From the NCBI GenBank assembly GCA_039881045.1, contig JAYWVB010000004.1, positions 1,054,001-1,118,000 on the forward strand: a stretch of 64,000 bases of DNA, read 5' to 3'. Positions 11,186 to 22,441 of this stretch are shown one piece after another. The translations under genes and the position numbers were made by a program. This stretch comes from Chaetomium olivaceum. Taxonomy: Eukaryota > Ascomycota > Sordariomycetes > Sordariales > Chaetomiaceae. How positions within the stretch are numbered: the first letter of the stretch is position 1; the number at the start of each line of letters is the position of its first letter. Below the pieces are notes generated by a model, which worked only from the letters and a program-made list of their open reading frames with translations, was not told the origin of the DNA and searched no databases.

Positions 11186-11863
11186 GTACGGCCCTGGCGG
11201 TCAACGACGATGTACTTCCTCAACAGGATAACCGCAGTCTTTATTCCCTTCCCTTTGTTTCGGCACGCAAGAGCGCCTGACCTGATTACAATTTGTTGGT
11301 AACGGGGCCATCCGGGGGAAGGTGGTTGGCAATGCATTTTAGGTAAAAGGAGGGTGTTTGCGGCATTGGGAGGTTACCTTCGACGGGTCCGGCCTGGCGG
11401 GGGTTTCTTTGCTACAAGGGCCCAAAAGAACTACGTTATCAACCCACCTATCGTGGGTGTTTCATGGGAGGTGTCTCTCGGGTTCTGTCGGTTTCTGTAC
11501 CTATACACTACTTACAACGGTTGGATGGGCCCGTCGTCCTCTCCTAGCACCGAGATACCTTAGCGCCCTCTATTTTGGGGCAGTAGACGGGGCAGCACCA
11601 GCGCTAGACGGACAGCGGGCAGCGGAACAGCTGTATCTTTATTACCAGGGGCGTGTCGAATAAAGCATTTGAAGTTAGCTTGCCCAGGGTGCTTTAGTGG
11701 AGTAAATTGTGTGGTCATTATCCGGGTACCACGTGCAGTCCCGCCACTTTCGCGAACCACTTAACGCGCCCAATCGCGTCTGCCGACATCCATCAAAGAG
11801 ACAGACATCCCTCAACTTCCAGTGGCAATCTCACCGCGCAACCAACCTACGCAGGGCGACACC
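11186..11863. other. Intergenic region between yrb2-like and hrq1
   Basis: About 680 bp holding the 3' flank of the Ran-binding protein gene and the promoter of hrq1. No recognised element and no supported gene. Confidence 0.5.
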
Positions 11864-14800
11864 ATGCCCTTAACCAACGACGGGATTGCCCCGCAGGCGA
11901 GCTTAGGCAAGCGCAAGCGCGGGCGCACAACTGACGAAACACGCCCGAGTCCATGCCCGCCGCAGACCACACCACCTCTCGAGGAGGCGGGATCGACCAG
12001 CGCCAGCGATACACCCGCAGAAAACCCATCAGCCCCCGAGGAACCCAAGGAGAATGATACCAAAGGGTTAAAACAGAAGCATCCCTCCAACCCCAAACCC
12101 AACGCAAAACCCAAACAGAAATCAAAACCCAAAGCCAAATCATCACCAACACCAACCCCAACCCCTTCGCCCTCCTGGCCACCCTACATAACGCACATCG
12201 AAAAGATCCATCGCGCCCTGAACCTCGTGTCAACATTTGTCTCGGCGCGGCGCCAGGTTGCACCGACACTCGAGACGCTGCGCCCGGCTGTCGAGGCGCA
12301 TATTCGGTGTGCGCTGGTTGTGGAGGACGTTGCGGCTGTTGTGGCGCTGCGGTGTGGCGGGGTCCTTGCTAGTAGTGATGAGGTTGTGAATGGCGGTGGT
12401 GGTGAAGGTGGAGGCGGAGGTGGGAATAGGGAGGATGGTGGTAGTGATGGGGACGGAGGTGGGAGTGGAAGTGGAAATGGAAATGGGGGTAATGCTGGCC
12501 AGCAAGGCGGGAGGAACGGCGGGATCAGGTTCGAGTACGTCACTGAAACTGATCTGGCCCTCTCCATGGGCGCTGCCGAGGCCGAGCGTGAGCGGGAGTA
12601 CCTTGTTCAGGACGGCGGCGGTGCTGCATCGGGTCCGGAAGAACAGGTGCTGGTGTTTGAGTTTGTGGATGCCGAGTTGAAGACGGAGCCCAAGGGCGCC
12701 AAGGGGCGTGGTGGAGAGGACCGCATGCGGATGCCCGTCTTCAGCCAGGCGCAGATGATGCGCTTGATCGAGCGACGGAATGCCAAGTTTGTGCTGGCTG
12801 TTAAAGAGTTTATGGACCGGTGTGTTACGAGGGGGTTGGATCCGGAGATGGTGCTGAAGGATGCGAGGGAAGCGTATGTTCCCAAGATGGCCGAAGTTGA
12901 GGCAGAGGAACCCGGGAAGTTGACCAGCACGCTCCCGGCTAGCATACCCCGCGAGAGAAAGAGCATTCCGGAGATTGTCCAGGAGATCAAGGATAGTCCG
13001 TGGTATACCGGGCAGATCGTGCCAGATGGGCACAGGGTGTTTGAAGCACAGGAGGCGGTTTACGGGGCCCTGGACTTCCTCCTCAGCCAGGACCTAGTCA
13101 ACGCTTTGTACAACACCAAGGGGATCACGCAGTTCTTTGCTCACCAAGCCGAAGCAATCAACGCGTTACACGACGGGTACAATGTTGTCGTCGCGACGTC
13201 AACGAGCTCAGGCAAATCGCTAATCTATCAGCTCCCAGTACTGCACGCCCTAGAAGAGGACCACAACACCAGAGCAATGTACATTTTCCCGACAAAAGCG
13301 CTAGCTCAGGACCAGAGGCGGAGTCTAAAAGAGATGATAGGCTTTATGCCCGGGATGGAAGATGTGCTGGTGGAGACGTTCGATGGAGACACGCCCATGA
13401 GCGAGAGAAATGTCATCCGCGATGAGGCGAGGATCATCTTCACGAACCCGGATATGCTGCATATTACGATCTTACCCCAGGAGGACAAGTGGCGGACGTT
13501 CCTAAAGAACCTGAAATATGTCGTCGGTAAGTCTTCGATACATGCCGAGTCCAAAACCGCAGACTAACGGCAGTAGTTGACGAGCTACACTACTATAACG
13601 GACTCATGGGATCCCACGTCGCCTTCATCATGAGGCGGCTACGTCGGACATGCGCAGCCGTTGGGAACAGGCACGTCAAGTTTATTTCGTGCTCAGCCAC
13701 GGTCGGAAACCCAGAGGAGCACTTTAAGAAAATATTCGGCATCGAGGATGTGCGGCTGGTCGACTTTGACGGGTCTCCGTCGGGTAAGTCACGGCTCCCC
13801 ACGAGCACCTACGCAACAAGCTGACGTTCGCTGCAGGACGCAAAGAGTTCCTCTGCTGGAACACCCCGTACAAAGAACCCGGGGACCCAGCTAGCGGGCG
13901 AGGAAACGCAATGCTCGAGTGCTCTCGACTGTTCTGCGAGCTGATCCTCCGCGGCGTTAGGGTAATAGCCTTCTGCAGAGTTCGCGAGCAGTGCGAGAAG
14001 CTGGTTAGTGCCGTTAAGCAGGAGCTAGTAACCCTTGGCCGGAGCGAGGTCGTGGCACGGGTCATGGGCTACCGCGGGGGATACACTGCTCAGGACCGCC
14101 GGCAGATCGAGAGCGAGATGTTTGAAGGGAAGCTCCTCGGAATTGTAGCCACAACCGCCCTGGAACTCGGAGTGGATATCGGCACCCTGGACTGCGTGCT
14201 TACCTGGGGGTTTCCATACACCATTGCCAACCTCAGACAGCAAAGCGGGAGAGCCGGTCGAAGAAACAAGGACTCGCTCTCCATACTCGTCGGCGACGGC
14301 TTCGCCACAGACCAGCACTACATGCAGAACCCAGACGAGCTCTTTACCAAGCCGAATTGCGAGCTGCAAGTGGACCTAGACAACATGCTTGTCAAGGAGG
14401 GCCACGTCCAATGCGCAGCCTACGAGATGCCCATCCGACCAGTCGAAGACGCCGCATATTTTGGCGATGACCTCCCCCAGCTCTGCACGGAGCGCCTCAT
14501 TCAGGACGAAACGGGCTTCTACCACTGCCACCCCCGCTTCCGGCCGCTCCCCTCACGGTTCGTATCATATCCGCGACACGGAAGAAGATCACTTCGCCAT
14601 CATCGACACAACCAACAACCTCAACGTCGTCCTCGAGGAACTCGAAGCCTCACGCGCGACCTTCACCCTCTACGACGGTGCCATCTTCCTGCACCAAGGC
14701 AACACCTATCTGGTCCGCGACTTCAACCCGGACAAACACCTCGCGCGGGTGGAGCGGGTCAAAGTCGACTGGCTGACCTCCCAACGCGACTACACTGACG

Positions 14801-15570
14801 TCGACCCGGTCGAAACGGAAGCAGTCAAACGCATCACCGGGTCACGCTCCCGAGCCTACTACGGCACGATCCGGATCCGGCAAGTCGTCTTTGGCTACTT
14901 CAAAGTCGACGCGCGGCGCAACAACCGCATCCTAGACGCAGTCGACGTCGACAACCCGCCGGTAATCCGCCACAGCAAGGGCATGTGGCTGGACGTACCC
15001 CAACGGGCCCTCGACATCCTCTCAGCACGGCGCCTCAACGCGGCCGCAGCCATCCACGCCGCGCAGCACGCGCTCATGAGCCTAATCCCCAACTTCGTCG
15101 TCAGCACCCCGGGCGACGTCCGCACCGAATGCAAGAGCGGACGCAAGGAATTCGCCGGCAAGAACAATGCCAACAAAAAGCGCGAAACCCAGCGCAAACG
15201 CCCCGCGCGGCTCACCCTGTACGACGCCAAGGGCGGCGCCGGCGGGTCGGGCATCAACACCAAGGCCTTCGAGTTCATCGACCTGCTCCTGCAGCAAGCG
15301 CGCGCGCGCGTGGCGAGCTGCCCCTGCGCCTGCGACGCCGGCTGCCCGGAGTGCTGCGCGTCGGCGACGTGCGGCGAGATGAACGAGGTCATGAGCAAGG
15401 CCGGCTGTGAGGTGGTGCTGCGGGTGTTGCTGGACGAGGAGATTGATGTCGAGGCGCTGCCGATGGGGCCCGAGGAGAGTGCGCCCGTGGCGGGGGAGAC
15501 GGTGGTGTTGGCGGGGACGGTGCCGGTGAGGGATGGGAGGGGGGTGGTGGTTGAGGATGGTGGTGGTTAA
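11864..15570 (+). CDS. hrq1: Hrq1 ATP-dependent 3'-5' DNA helicase (RecQ4-like), one apparent frameshift
   Basis: Three exons, 11864-13526, 13577-13783 and 13837-15570, predict about 1200 residues if one extra base near 14568 is discounted. The first 120 residues are basic and Pro/Thr-rich; a Gly-rich acidic insertion lies near residues 170-215. Helicase motifs are present: motif I near residue 444 (TSTSSGKSLIYQLP), a DEAH-box variant VDELHYYNG, motif III SCSATVGNP, ALELGVDIG and motif VI QQSGRAGRR. Near the C-terminus is the Cys cluster CPCACDAGCPECC typical of the Hrq1 C-terminal domain. Family role: interstrand crosslink repair and genome stability in the nucleus. Both introns are GTAAGT type. 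At 14560-14572 the frame changes from HPRFRPLPSRFVS to IRDTEEDHFAIID, a conserved stretch with no room for an intron. I chose ATG 11864 because no ATG lies upstream in frame. Confidence 0.9.
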
Positions 15571-16639
15571 CTCACGTAGTGAATGAGAGTGAGAGAGAGA
15601 CGGAGACAAGTGGGGCCGGCCGTTGATTGTCGTTTTAGGCTTCCGCTGCCGAGCCCTGCCGAGCCCGAAGCTGACCTTGGCCGGCGGGTTGTGCCGCTGA
15701 ATGCCGCTCCGCCGTGAGAGTCCCACAATGGACGGATTACTGACCTCGGAACGGCGCGGTTGTGGGTCTGTTTGATGAAGCAAAAATGACCAACAAGAAA
15801 TTGTCAGAGCATCGTATCCTTTTTTCGCTTCGCGAGAAAATCCCCAATGCCATGAAAGCTAAGCTTTGCCGAGCCAACGCCATTGGTGAGATCTGAGCCT
15901 AGTCTCGGCCGATCTACACTCAACCCCTGGTATCAGCTGAGAGGGACCGCGACCCCCAAATCAAAAGCTTAAAAAAAACTTTGTCACGATAATGGGACTG
16001 GTTGGGATGTCCGGCTTGCTGCACGTCAGCGGCTGATCGATAACGAGCCAGGGCCCAACAGCTCGATCTTCAGCTCTTCGACAACTAGTTAGAAATTATG
16101 TGCAGTAGAGGCGCATTGCACCAACAGCGCGTTCCAAGTCTAAATCCTGTTAACTTACTGTCGTGGCAACCAACGGGGTGGCGTTGTGCCGTCTCTCTCA
16201 CCCGCCGCGATCCATAAAAAACTCCTGAAACAGGAGCCAAGCAACGCGCGCCAGGTGGCTTGGGTAGGCGCGAATGAGGGACGCTACGGGCGCCATGTTC
16301 CATTTCTCCACGGAACTGCCTGCCGAAGACCCCTTGTCGGTTGGTTCCTGTCTGTTCCTGACAGGGCATGGAGTTCTGAAGTTACCCCAGACCAACCTGG
16401 CGGGCTCGCTACTTTAGGAGTGGGATTCCCGTCCCCGGCACGACGAGTCGAGTTTCAAGTTGAACCACGACCGACCTCCTTTTTGTGTAACGAGTGCTTC
16501 TAACTTTACTTGAAGTTGGGTCTGTTTTTTTGGACAACATCTGAACTGGACGACATCAGATCGAAGGAGCTAAACACCAAATCTAATCCATCACACCACC
16601 CTCACCAGACCATCACCGCACGGCCACCACCACCGCGCA
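15571..16639. other. Intergenic region between hrq1 and the CAX antiporter gene
   Basis: About 1.07 kb with only short, overlapping frames. The last 130 bp before 16640 are C/A-rich, as in many fungal 5' leaders. No recognised motif. Confidence 0.5.
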
Positions 16640-18252
16640 ATGGCGACAACCTCACCACCACCCCAGACGCTATCACCACCGCAATCCTCCGCTCACCAAC
16701 CTCTCCCAACCCCCGAAAAGCAGGACTCCCACAACCAGCCGCAGCAGCAGCAAACCACGCCCACCACCCCCTCCACGCACAATGGCCTGCTCACGCCCTT
16801 GCCCATGCACAGCGCGCGCGCCGACACGGGCCTGTCGCGCGAGCTGACGCCCGTCGAGCGCATCCAGCGCTTCCTCGCGGTGCGCGCGGCGGGCGACGCC
16901 GGCCGCTCCGGCGTGCACCCAGTCAAGTTCCTGCGCAACGTCTTCCGCTCCGCCAGCTGGGCGTCGCGCGTGGTCAACGTGCTGTGGCCCGTCGTGCCCG
17001 CCGCCATCGCGGTGCGCTACGCCATGCCGGATAATTATCTGGTGATTTTTATACTGAGCTATCTGGCCATGGTGCCGTGTGCGAATTTGATTGGGTTTGC
17101 CGGGCAGGAGCTGAGTCGCAAGTTCCCGCATGTGTTGGGGGTGATTGTTGAGACTACGTGAGTTTTTTCGGTTTGGGAGGTGGAGATGGGGGGGGGGGTA
17201 TGCATGAGAGGTGCTGACTGGAAATAGGTTGGGGAGCATGGTTGAGATCATCATGTTTATTGTTCTGATCACGCGGCCGGAAAGCCCAGGCATCGACTAC
17301 ATACAGGTGATACAAGCCGCGATCCTGGGGTCGGTGCTGGCCACCATGCTGCTGTGTCTCGGATTGTGCTTCGTCGCGGCTGGCCTGAAGCGGGAGGAGA
17401 CGGAATTCAACGAGGCCGTGAGCGAGGCCGGCAGCGGGTTGCTTTTGACGGCGTGAGTTCAACTCCCTTGTTGAGGGTTGGAGTGCAATGGATAACTGAC
17501 AACCCACCAGCGGCTTCGGCCTAGCCATCCCCACCGTCTTCGAGCACAGTCTCAGCGGCAAGATTCCGCAGGACGAACTCCTCGACAAGACCATGGAGAT
17601 CTCGCGCAGCACGGCCGTCCTGCTCATGATCGCCTACCTCATCTACATCTTCTTCCAGTCGCAGACGCACCACGGCATCTACGACGCCATCTTCGTGGCC
17701 GACGAGGAGCGCGACGCCGACAAGCACCTCGAGCGCAAGCACCACCGGCTGACCTTCACGGAGTGCTGCATCGCCCTGGCCGTGGCCATCGCGCTGGTCT
17801 CCATTATCGCCATCGCCCTCGTCGACCAGATCCACTCGCTCGTCGAGCACAACCACGTGTCGGACGCCTTCGTCGGGCTCATCCTCATCCCCCTCGTCGA
17901 GAAGGCCGCCGAGCACCTGACGGCCGTCGACGAGGCCTACGACAACCAGATGAACTTTGCCCTGTCGCACGTGCTGGGCGCCACGCTGCAGACCGCCCTG
18001 TTCAACGCCCCGCTGGTGGTGATTGTCGGCTGGGGGCTGGGCAAGCCCATGGGGCTCAACTTTGAGGTGTTTGACGTTGTTGTGCTGTTGTTGGCCATCC
18101 TCACCGTCGGCAACTTCTTGCGCGACCAGAAGAGCAACTACCTCGAGGGCGCCCTGTGCGTGCTCGTGTACATTGCCATTGCCGTGGCGGCGCTGTACTA
18201 CCCGAACCCGCACAGCATGACGCCGGTTGAGGGGGGAGCTGAGCATCACTGA
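16640..18252 (+). CDS. CAX-family cation/proton antiporter with altered c-motifs
   Basis: Three exons, 16640-17157, 17228-17452 and 17511-18252, give 494 residues. A Pro/Gln-rich cytosolic N-terminus of about 70 residues precedes roughly ten hydrophobic segments in two halves, the CAX layout. The first half carries HVLGVIVETTLGSMVEIIMF followed by ILGSVLATMLLCLGLCFVAAGL. The second carries EKAAEHLTAVDEAYDN and HVLGATLQTALFNAPLVV. CAX proteins use proton gradients to load Ca2+ or other cations into vacuoles. Both ion-coordinating motifs differ from the usual GN-x-x-E: GSMVE in repeat 1 and EKAAE in repeat 2, keeping the Glu but not the Asn. The family call is good, but substrate and activity are uncertain. 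The frame is clean with good GTGAGT donors. Confidence 0.85.
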
Positions 18253-18627
18253 GGTTTGTAGAGGGTTTGGTTTTCCGTTGTTGGGCGTGTTTTTGGAAGC
18301 GGCATATTGATATACTTACATTTACGGCGGAATTTTGGGGGAAAGTAACGGAGTAAAAGCTAGGCGTCTTGCCCTGGGGATAAGAGGCATTAGACCCGTT
18401 GAGACCATAATACAATTCGAATTGAACTTGAAAAATTCCCTGTATCAGTATGGTGATGATGATAATTCAGCGCAAAAGATGGCTGCGCATTTCGCCTCGA
18501 ACAAGCCAGACAGCCGCCGCCGCCCACGAGCAGCTCTTACAACCGTGATGAATATTCTACAAGTACATGCCAGCACGAAACCTGCCCTCTCCAACCCGCG
18601 ACAAAACTAAACTCCATCGACTCAACT
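18253..18627. other. Convergent 3' intergenic region
   Basis: About 375 bp between the stop codons of the CAX gene (+) and the Yip1-family gene (-). It should hold both 3' untranslated regions. No terminator-like structure stands out. Confidence 0.5.
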
Positions 18628-19751
18628 TTAGCTAATGAAGCAAAGGCACCCCAGGCCGAGGTAGAAGACGAAGAGCGGATAGACGGCCAACCCGACCCTG
18701 TTCTTGACCACGCCGCTCCCACCGAGAATGCTGACGCCCGCGGCCATGGACCAGGCCACGAGAACAAGATAGACGGGAATGCGCGCGATCCAGTGCAGCC
18801 GCAGTGCCGACAGCAGGGCGGCGACGACGAGCGGGAACAGGGTGTAGCCGATGACGCAGATGCTCTGCGCGAAGGAGCTGCCGAGTGTTAGTACCGTGAA
18901 GGGTGGATAAGAGGGGACCAGAAGAACTCATATTCCCCCCCAACAACCTGATTTGCACCGTGACCACCGCCATGCCCACCCACACCATCGCAAACACCCC
19001 ACTAAACACCACCTCCCTCTGCTCCTCGCGACTCTGCAGACACAACAACGTGCTCAGCAACAAGCAGAAAACCAACGGCCCCCACAAATCCCAATCCCTC
19101 AATCCACCCCCCGAAGCATACTCCCCCGCCGGACCACTCCCGCTCCCCGTCCCCGTCAGCAAACTCTCCGCATCCAACACCCTGCCCGCCAAACCCGCCA
19201 ACTCCTCCCGCGCCCCAGCGAACCCCCCGCTCCGCAGCGACGCGTACGCGCCCCGCAGCGAATCCGGCCCGCCCCACGCGGCGAACAGGTGGCGCGGGTA
19301 CAGCACCTCGCGCAGCTTGCGCCAGACGGCGAGCAGGTCGCGGCGCAGCGTCTGCCAGACGGACTCGTCGATGGTGGACAGGGCGGAGGAGGAGGCGGCC
19401 GCGGTCGTGCGGTCCTCGCCGGGGATGCGCGACGTCCACGACGAGGCTTGGGCTTGGTTGCCTTGGCGCGAGGAGGCGCTGCTGCTGCCGATGGTGCCGG
19501 TTAGGCCCGTGGTGGGGGTGGAGGTGGTGTTGTTGCGGGTGGGTTGGGAGAGGGGGTCGTCAAAGGTGTTGAGGTCGGCTGGGAAGAGGAGAAAAAAGGG
19601 GGGAGGGGATTGGTTAGCCGGGGGGGTTGATTGTGAGGAGGGGGGTGGAACGGGAAGCGGGCTCACCGTCATCGGGATCGATCAGGTCGTCGTCATCGTC
19701 AACGTCGACGGCGGGGACGTTTTGGTAGTCGCGGCGGCTTGGTCCGGGCAT
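18628..19751 (-). CDS. yip4: Yip1-domain Golgi membrane protein, Yip4-like
   Basis: Three exons, 19667-19751, 18930-19578 and 18628-18877, give 327 residues. The N-terminus MPGPSRRDYQNVPAVDVDDD is acidic and cytosolic; a Ser/Thr-rich region follows. The conserved core starts at SVWQTLRRDLLAVWRKLREV and VLYPRHLF and leads into five hydrophobic segments (WGPLVFCLLLSTLLCL, VVFSGVFAMVWVGMAVV, CVIGYTLFPLVVAALL, IPVYLVLVAWSMAAG, GLAVYPLFVFYLGLGCLCFIS). Yip-family proteins bind Rab GTPases and act in ER-Golgi traffic. Intron 1 is normal (GTGAGC...CAG). Intron 2 has a good CACTAACAC branch and GGCAG acceptor, but to keep LLGGN-I-SFAQSICVIGY in frame its first bases must be GAGTTC, not GT. That is either a GA-AG intron or a two-base deletion in the donor. 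Confidence 0.85.
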
Positions 19752-20339
19752 GGTGGAGTGTGGTTGGGGTCAGACCCGGGAGGTTGGATTCTTGTAGATC
19801 GTCGCTATGACAAGAACAGAAACAAACGATCGAGGGGGTTGTGGAGTTGCGGATTGATGCAGTCGTCGTCGTGTTGCGCGCGAGGTTGCGAAAAGGGTCC
19901 ACGGTTGCCTCAAAGCTGCTGTGGCGCTGTGCGCGCAAGTGGGCTGACGTTGCAGGGATCTTGGCGAGCTGGCCCAAGCTCCCTCGGTCCAACCTTGCAC
20001 GGTACACAATAGTTAGTTACGAAGTCTGTACGGAATACTACACAACGAGTTCGTTACAAGAAACCTGGAACGCATTGCAGGTTCGATCTCAACAACAAAT
20101 GTTTATGACACGCCCATTTCGGTTTCATAACGGGCAACACCCCCAACACATATACTGCACGTATTTACCACACAACATAAACTTTTAAGCAAATGGGTTG
20201 GGAGCATTGGTAGACAAACAATGTGCGGTGCGGCGAGTCATGCATTGGACTTGATCTGATATATTGCGCAGTACGTATGTACATACATCCAGCCCAAACT
20301 CCCCAGCAACCAAAGACGTGATCATATAGGTTACCCAAC
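19752..20339. other. Intergenic region upstream of the Yip4-like gene
   Basis: About 590 bp between the start of the Yip4-like gene and the stop of the secreted-protein gene, both on minus. It contains the GTATGTACATAC palindrome at 20275-20286. No other element recognised. Confidence 0.5.
20275..20286. repeat. Perfect 12-bp palindrome GTATGTACATAC, copy 2
   Basis: Same 12-mer as at 7216 and 47417, here inside tacgtatgtacatacat, about 55 bp past the stop codon of the small secreted protein gene. Confidence 0.7.
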
Positions 20340-20864
20340 CTAGTACTCAGGCCTCAGCTTAGCCTCGATGCAGGCCATGCCATCGGTGTCTGCGCCGGCC
20401 AAGGCTAGATAGAGGACCAACTCGTGGGGAGGACCACAAAGGAGCCACTTGCTGGTGACACCGTTCAGCGCCCATTGGAACTCGCCGTCATCCACGAAAA
20501 ACGGTTCCGGGATGACCTAGCCGCAGACACGTTAGTAAAATGTCGAATGCACGGTACCTTCAGTGGTGTACTGAGGGGAGTGAGAAACACGTACATTAGC
20601 ACCATTGCGGTCCGATTTAAAGATGAACAATCCCCGGCCCTCCTGGGGTTCCAAGCCGAACCCATTTGTGATCACCGTATCTTCCAAAGTGATGTCTGCG
20701 GGCTCGCCCTGACCATTTATGTAAAACCCGACGGTGTCGCCACGGATACTGGCAATTCCCGACGGAGGGAAGACCGGCAGGTTAGTCTCTGCCCTCAGGA
20801 AGAAACCAGAAGCCGCATGGGCAAGGAGAGCCGTGGCTGACAGGAGAGCAGATGAGAGACGCAT
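20340..20864 (-). CDS. Small secreted protein, intact member of a local tandem family
   Basis: Two exons, 20595-20864 and 20340-20516, give 148 residues. The intron has a GTACGT donor, a TACTAAC branch and a CTAG acceptor. The N-terminus MRLSSALLSATALLAHAASG is a clear signal peptide; about 128 mature residues follow. They contain FGLEPQEGRGLFIFKSDRNG, then WALNGVTSKWLLCGPPHELVLY and a final CIEAKLRPEY. Two cysteines in the second half might pair. No enzyme motif is visible and I do not recognise the family. Small size and secretion would fit a cell-wall or effector-type protein, but that is inference. A TATA-like tttatataacg lies at about 21019-21029, some 155 bp upstream. Two decayed copies of the same gene lie just upstream. 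Confidence 0.75.
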
Positions 20865-21017
20865 GGTCGAGGAGCTGGGTCGGTGGTGCCGGGAGGAGGC
20901 TACGGCAGGTGGGATGAGACAGGTGGGTGAGGCGGGTGTTGGGTTGCCGGTTGGACTGGTGCAAGTTGTTGAGGGTGAAGACAAGAAAACCGAGAAACGA
21001 GAGGCGGGCAACTGGCC

Positions 21018-21030
21018 GGTTTATATAACG
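21018..21030 (-). promoter_or_regulatory. Probable TATA box of the small secreted protein gene
   Basis: Read on the minus strand this is cgttatataaacc, a near-consensus TATATAA, about 155 bp upstream of the ATG at 20864. Distance and orientation suit a fungal core promoter. Confidence 0.5.
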
Positions 21031-21135
21031 CTTTAGTTAGATCTGAATCTCCATCTGGCTTCGGTCCTGCCATACATTGCCTGACCACGTATACCGAGAC
21101 AATGCAAGTAAAGCTAGCGTGTAGTTGGCTTAGCA

Positions 21136-21310
21136 TGTCTATCCTCTCTCCTGAAAAAGGCGATGATCGTGCGTTAACCTCCGGCGATCTCGTCAAACTG
21201 GGCTCTGAGAGCCAGCTGAAGTAAAACATGTTGTCGTGGTCCACTGAGCTCTCTCTTTTCGTGGCCATGGTGCCGAGCGAGACGATGCGGTGAAGCCCGC
21301 ACCAAATCTT
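21136..21310. repeat. Upstream segment of the secreted-protein unit, copy 1
   Basis: This stretch (tctcgtcaa..., agccagctgaagt..., tgtcgtggtccactgag, catggtgccgagcgagac, ggtgaagccc) recurs in diverged form at about 21580-21760 and 23280-23460. It lies 270-450 bp upstream of the intact gene, and the third copy sits at the same offset from the decayed copy ending at 23061. It shows that the duplicated unit included upstream DNA. Confidence 0.65.
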
Positions 21311-21339
21311 TCTTTGCTTTCTAAGGTGCGAAAGTAACT

Positions 21340-21380
21340 AACTGATGAGAAGAAGAAGAAAGAAAGAAAGAAAGGAAAAA
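21340..21380. repeat. Purine microsatellite (GAA/GAAA)n
   Basis: A short tract of agaagaagaagaaagaaagaaagaaagg lies within the duplicated secreted-protein region. It is a simple repeat with no coding role. Confidence 0.75.
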
Positions 21381-21579
21381 TAACTGCGAACCGCCTGGTC
21401 ACATAATGGGGCAGTGCACACAGCTGAGTAATAAGTTAAGTGTGTCTTGTCATTTTTGTTTGTATGCTTCGCCGAGAGGGGAGATGGCTCAGAGTGCAAC
21501 ATTGCCAGCAGCTACTCTCACACTACCTCGTTACATACCTACATACCTAGTGCTGTCTGTACTGCCCATTTTTCGTCCT

Positions 21580-21760
21580 AGAAGCAGATGATCACACACA
21601 CATCGTCACATACAAGAAGTGGTGATCGCACATCGTCACATCCAAAAGTGGTAATCGACCTTTGCTAATCTCGTCAACCGAGCTTTGAGCCAGCTGAGTG
21701 AGTGAGACATTGATTGAATGCGGTCAAGACTGAAGCCCGCGCCCGATCGGTGCGCTTTCG
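21580..21760. repeat. Upstream segment of the secreted-protein unit, copy 2
   Basis: It shares ctagaagcagatga, catccaaaagtggt, ctcgtcaaccg and agcc(a)g(c)tgagtgag blocks with 23280-23460 and, more weakly, with 21136-21310. Within it, a short cacatcgtcacat motif is repeated twice. It has no adjacent intact gene, which fits decay or rearrangement of one unit. Confidence 0.55.
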
Positions 21761-22129
21761 GAGAGGCTGGGGGTTCGGGCCGACCATTGCCTGACCCATG
21801 CGCCGCACAGCTGGCCGAATGGTCATGTCTTTGACACTCTTGTGTCACGGTAGTTATTCCGCTAGTTATTCGAGCAGTATTCGCTGGGGAACCTTGGTTG
21901 CCGCTGGTTTTAGTCGTGACTCCCACCCAATGTCGATGCATCCACACGCGTGCCCCTCTGGGCAGATGGCCGCCGTGACAACTAGCACGAATTGAAGCAG
22001 TTCCTGTGAATGGTGCATGCCCGAGAGGGGTCGGGACCGGAGCCATCCTTCCATGTTTGCAAAACCAGGCTCGTGAAATCTGGCGATGCCGTTACGGACG
22101 GCGGTGCATGGCGCCCTAGAGCGGCTCGC

Positions 22130-22224
22130 GATAGCAGTCTTAAGGTAGGTAGCCTTAACAAGTAACCAGAGGCCACATACACAAGAAGCGCTGAGGCTGA
22201 CAAGAGAACAGAGGAGAGTTATAT
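22130..22224 (-). pseudogene. Decayed copy of the secreted protein, signal-peptide remnant
   Basis: On the minus strand the frame still reads LSSVLLSASALLVYVASGYLLR, clearly homologous to the signal peptide of the intact gene at 20864. The start codon position is ATA instead of ATG and the next codon is a stop. Differences at the start (ATG CGT to ATA TAA) are mostly G-to-A and C-to-T, as expected of RIP. No matching C-terminal half is recognisable below it. Confidence 0.65.
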
Positions 22225-22441
22225 GGTCGACGAGTCGAGTTTCTGAGGAGGGTAAGACTGTAGAGGAAAATAAACTGGGTAAGCGTTGGGTAAGGCGGGG
22301 GTTTATGTGTTCGTGGTTGGATTAGGTCGGCAGTCTAGGTTGATCAACATGGAGAAGAAGGTCAAGGAACAGCCCAGTTACCAGGCTCGCAAATCTCCTC
22401 AACCGCATTCCGACTCAACACTTGAAACCCGACAATCACCA

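Noticed and set aside
14560..14572. Intron explaining the HRQ1 frame change
   Set aside because: The two conserved blocks are separated by at most a few bases, far below the minimum intron length.
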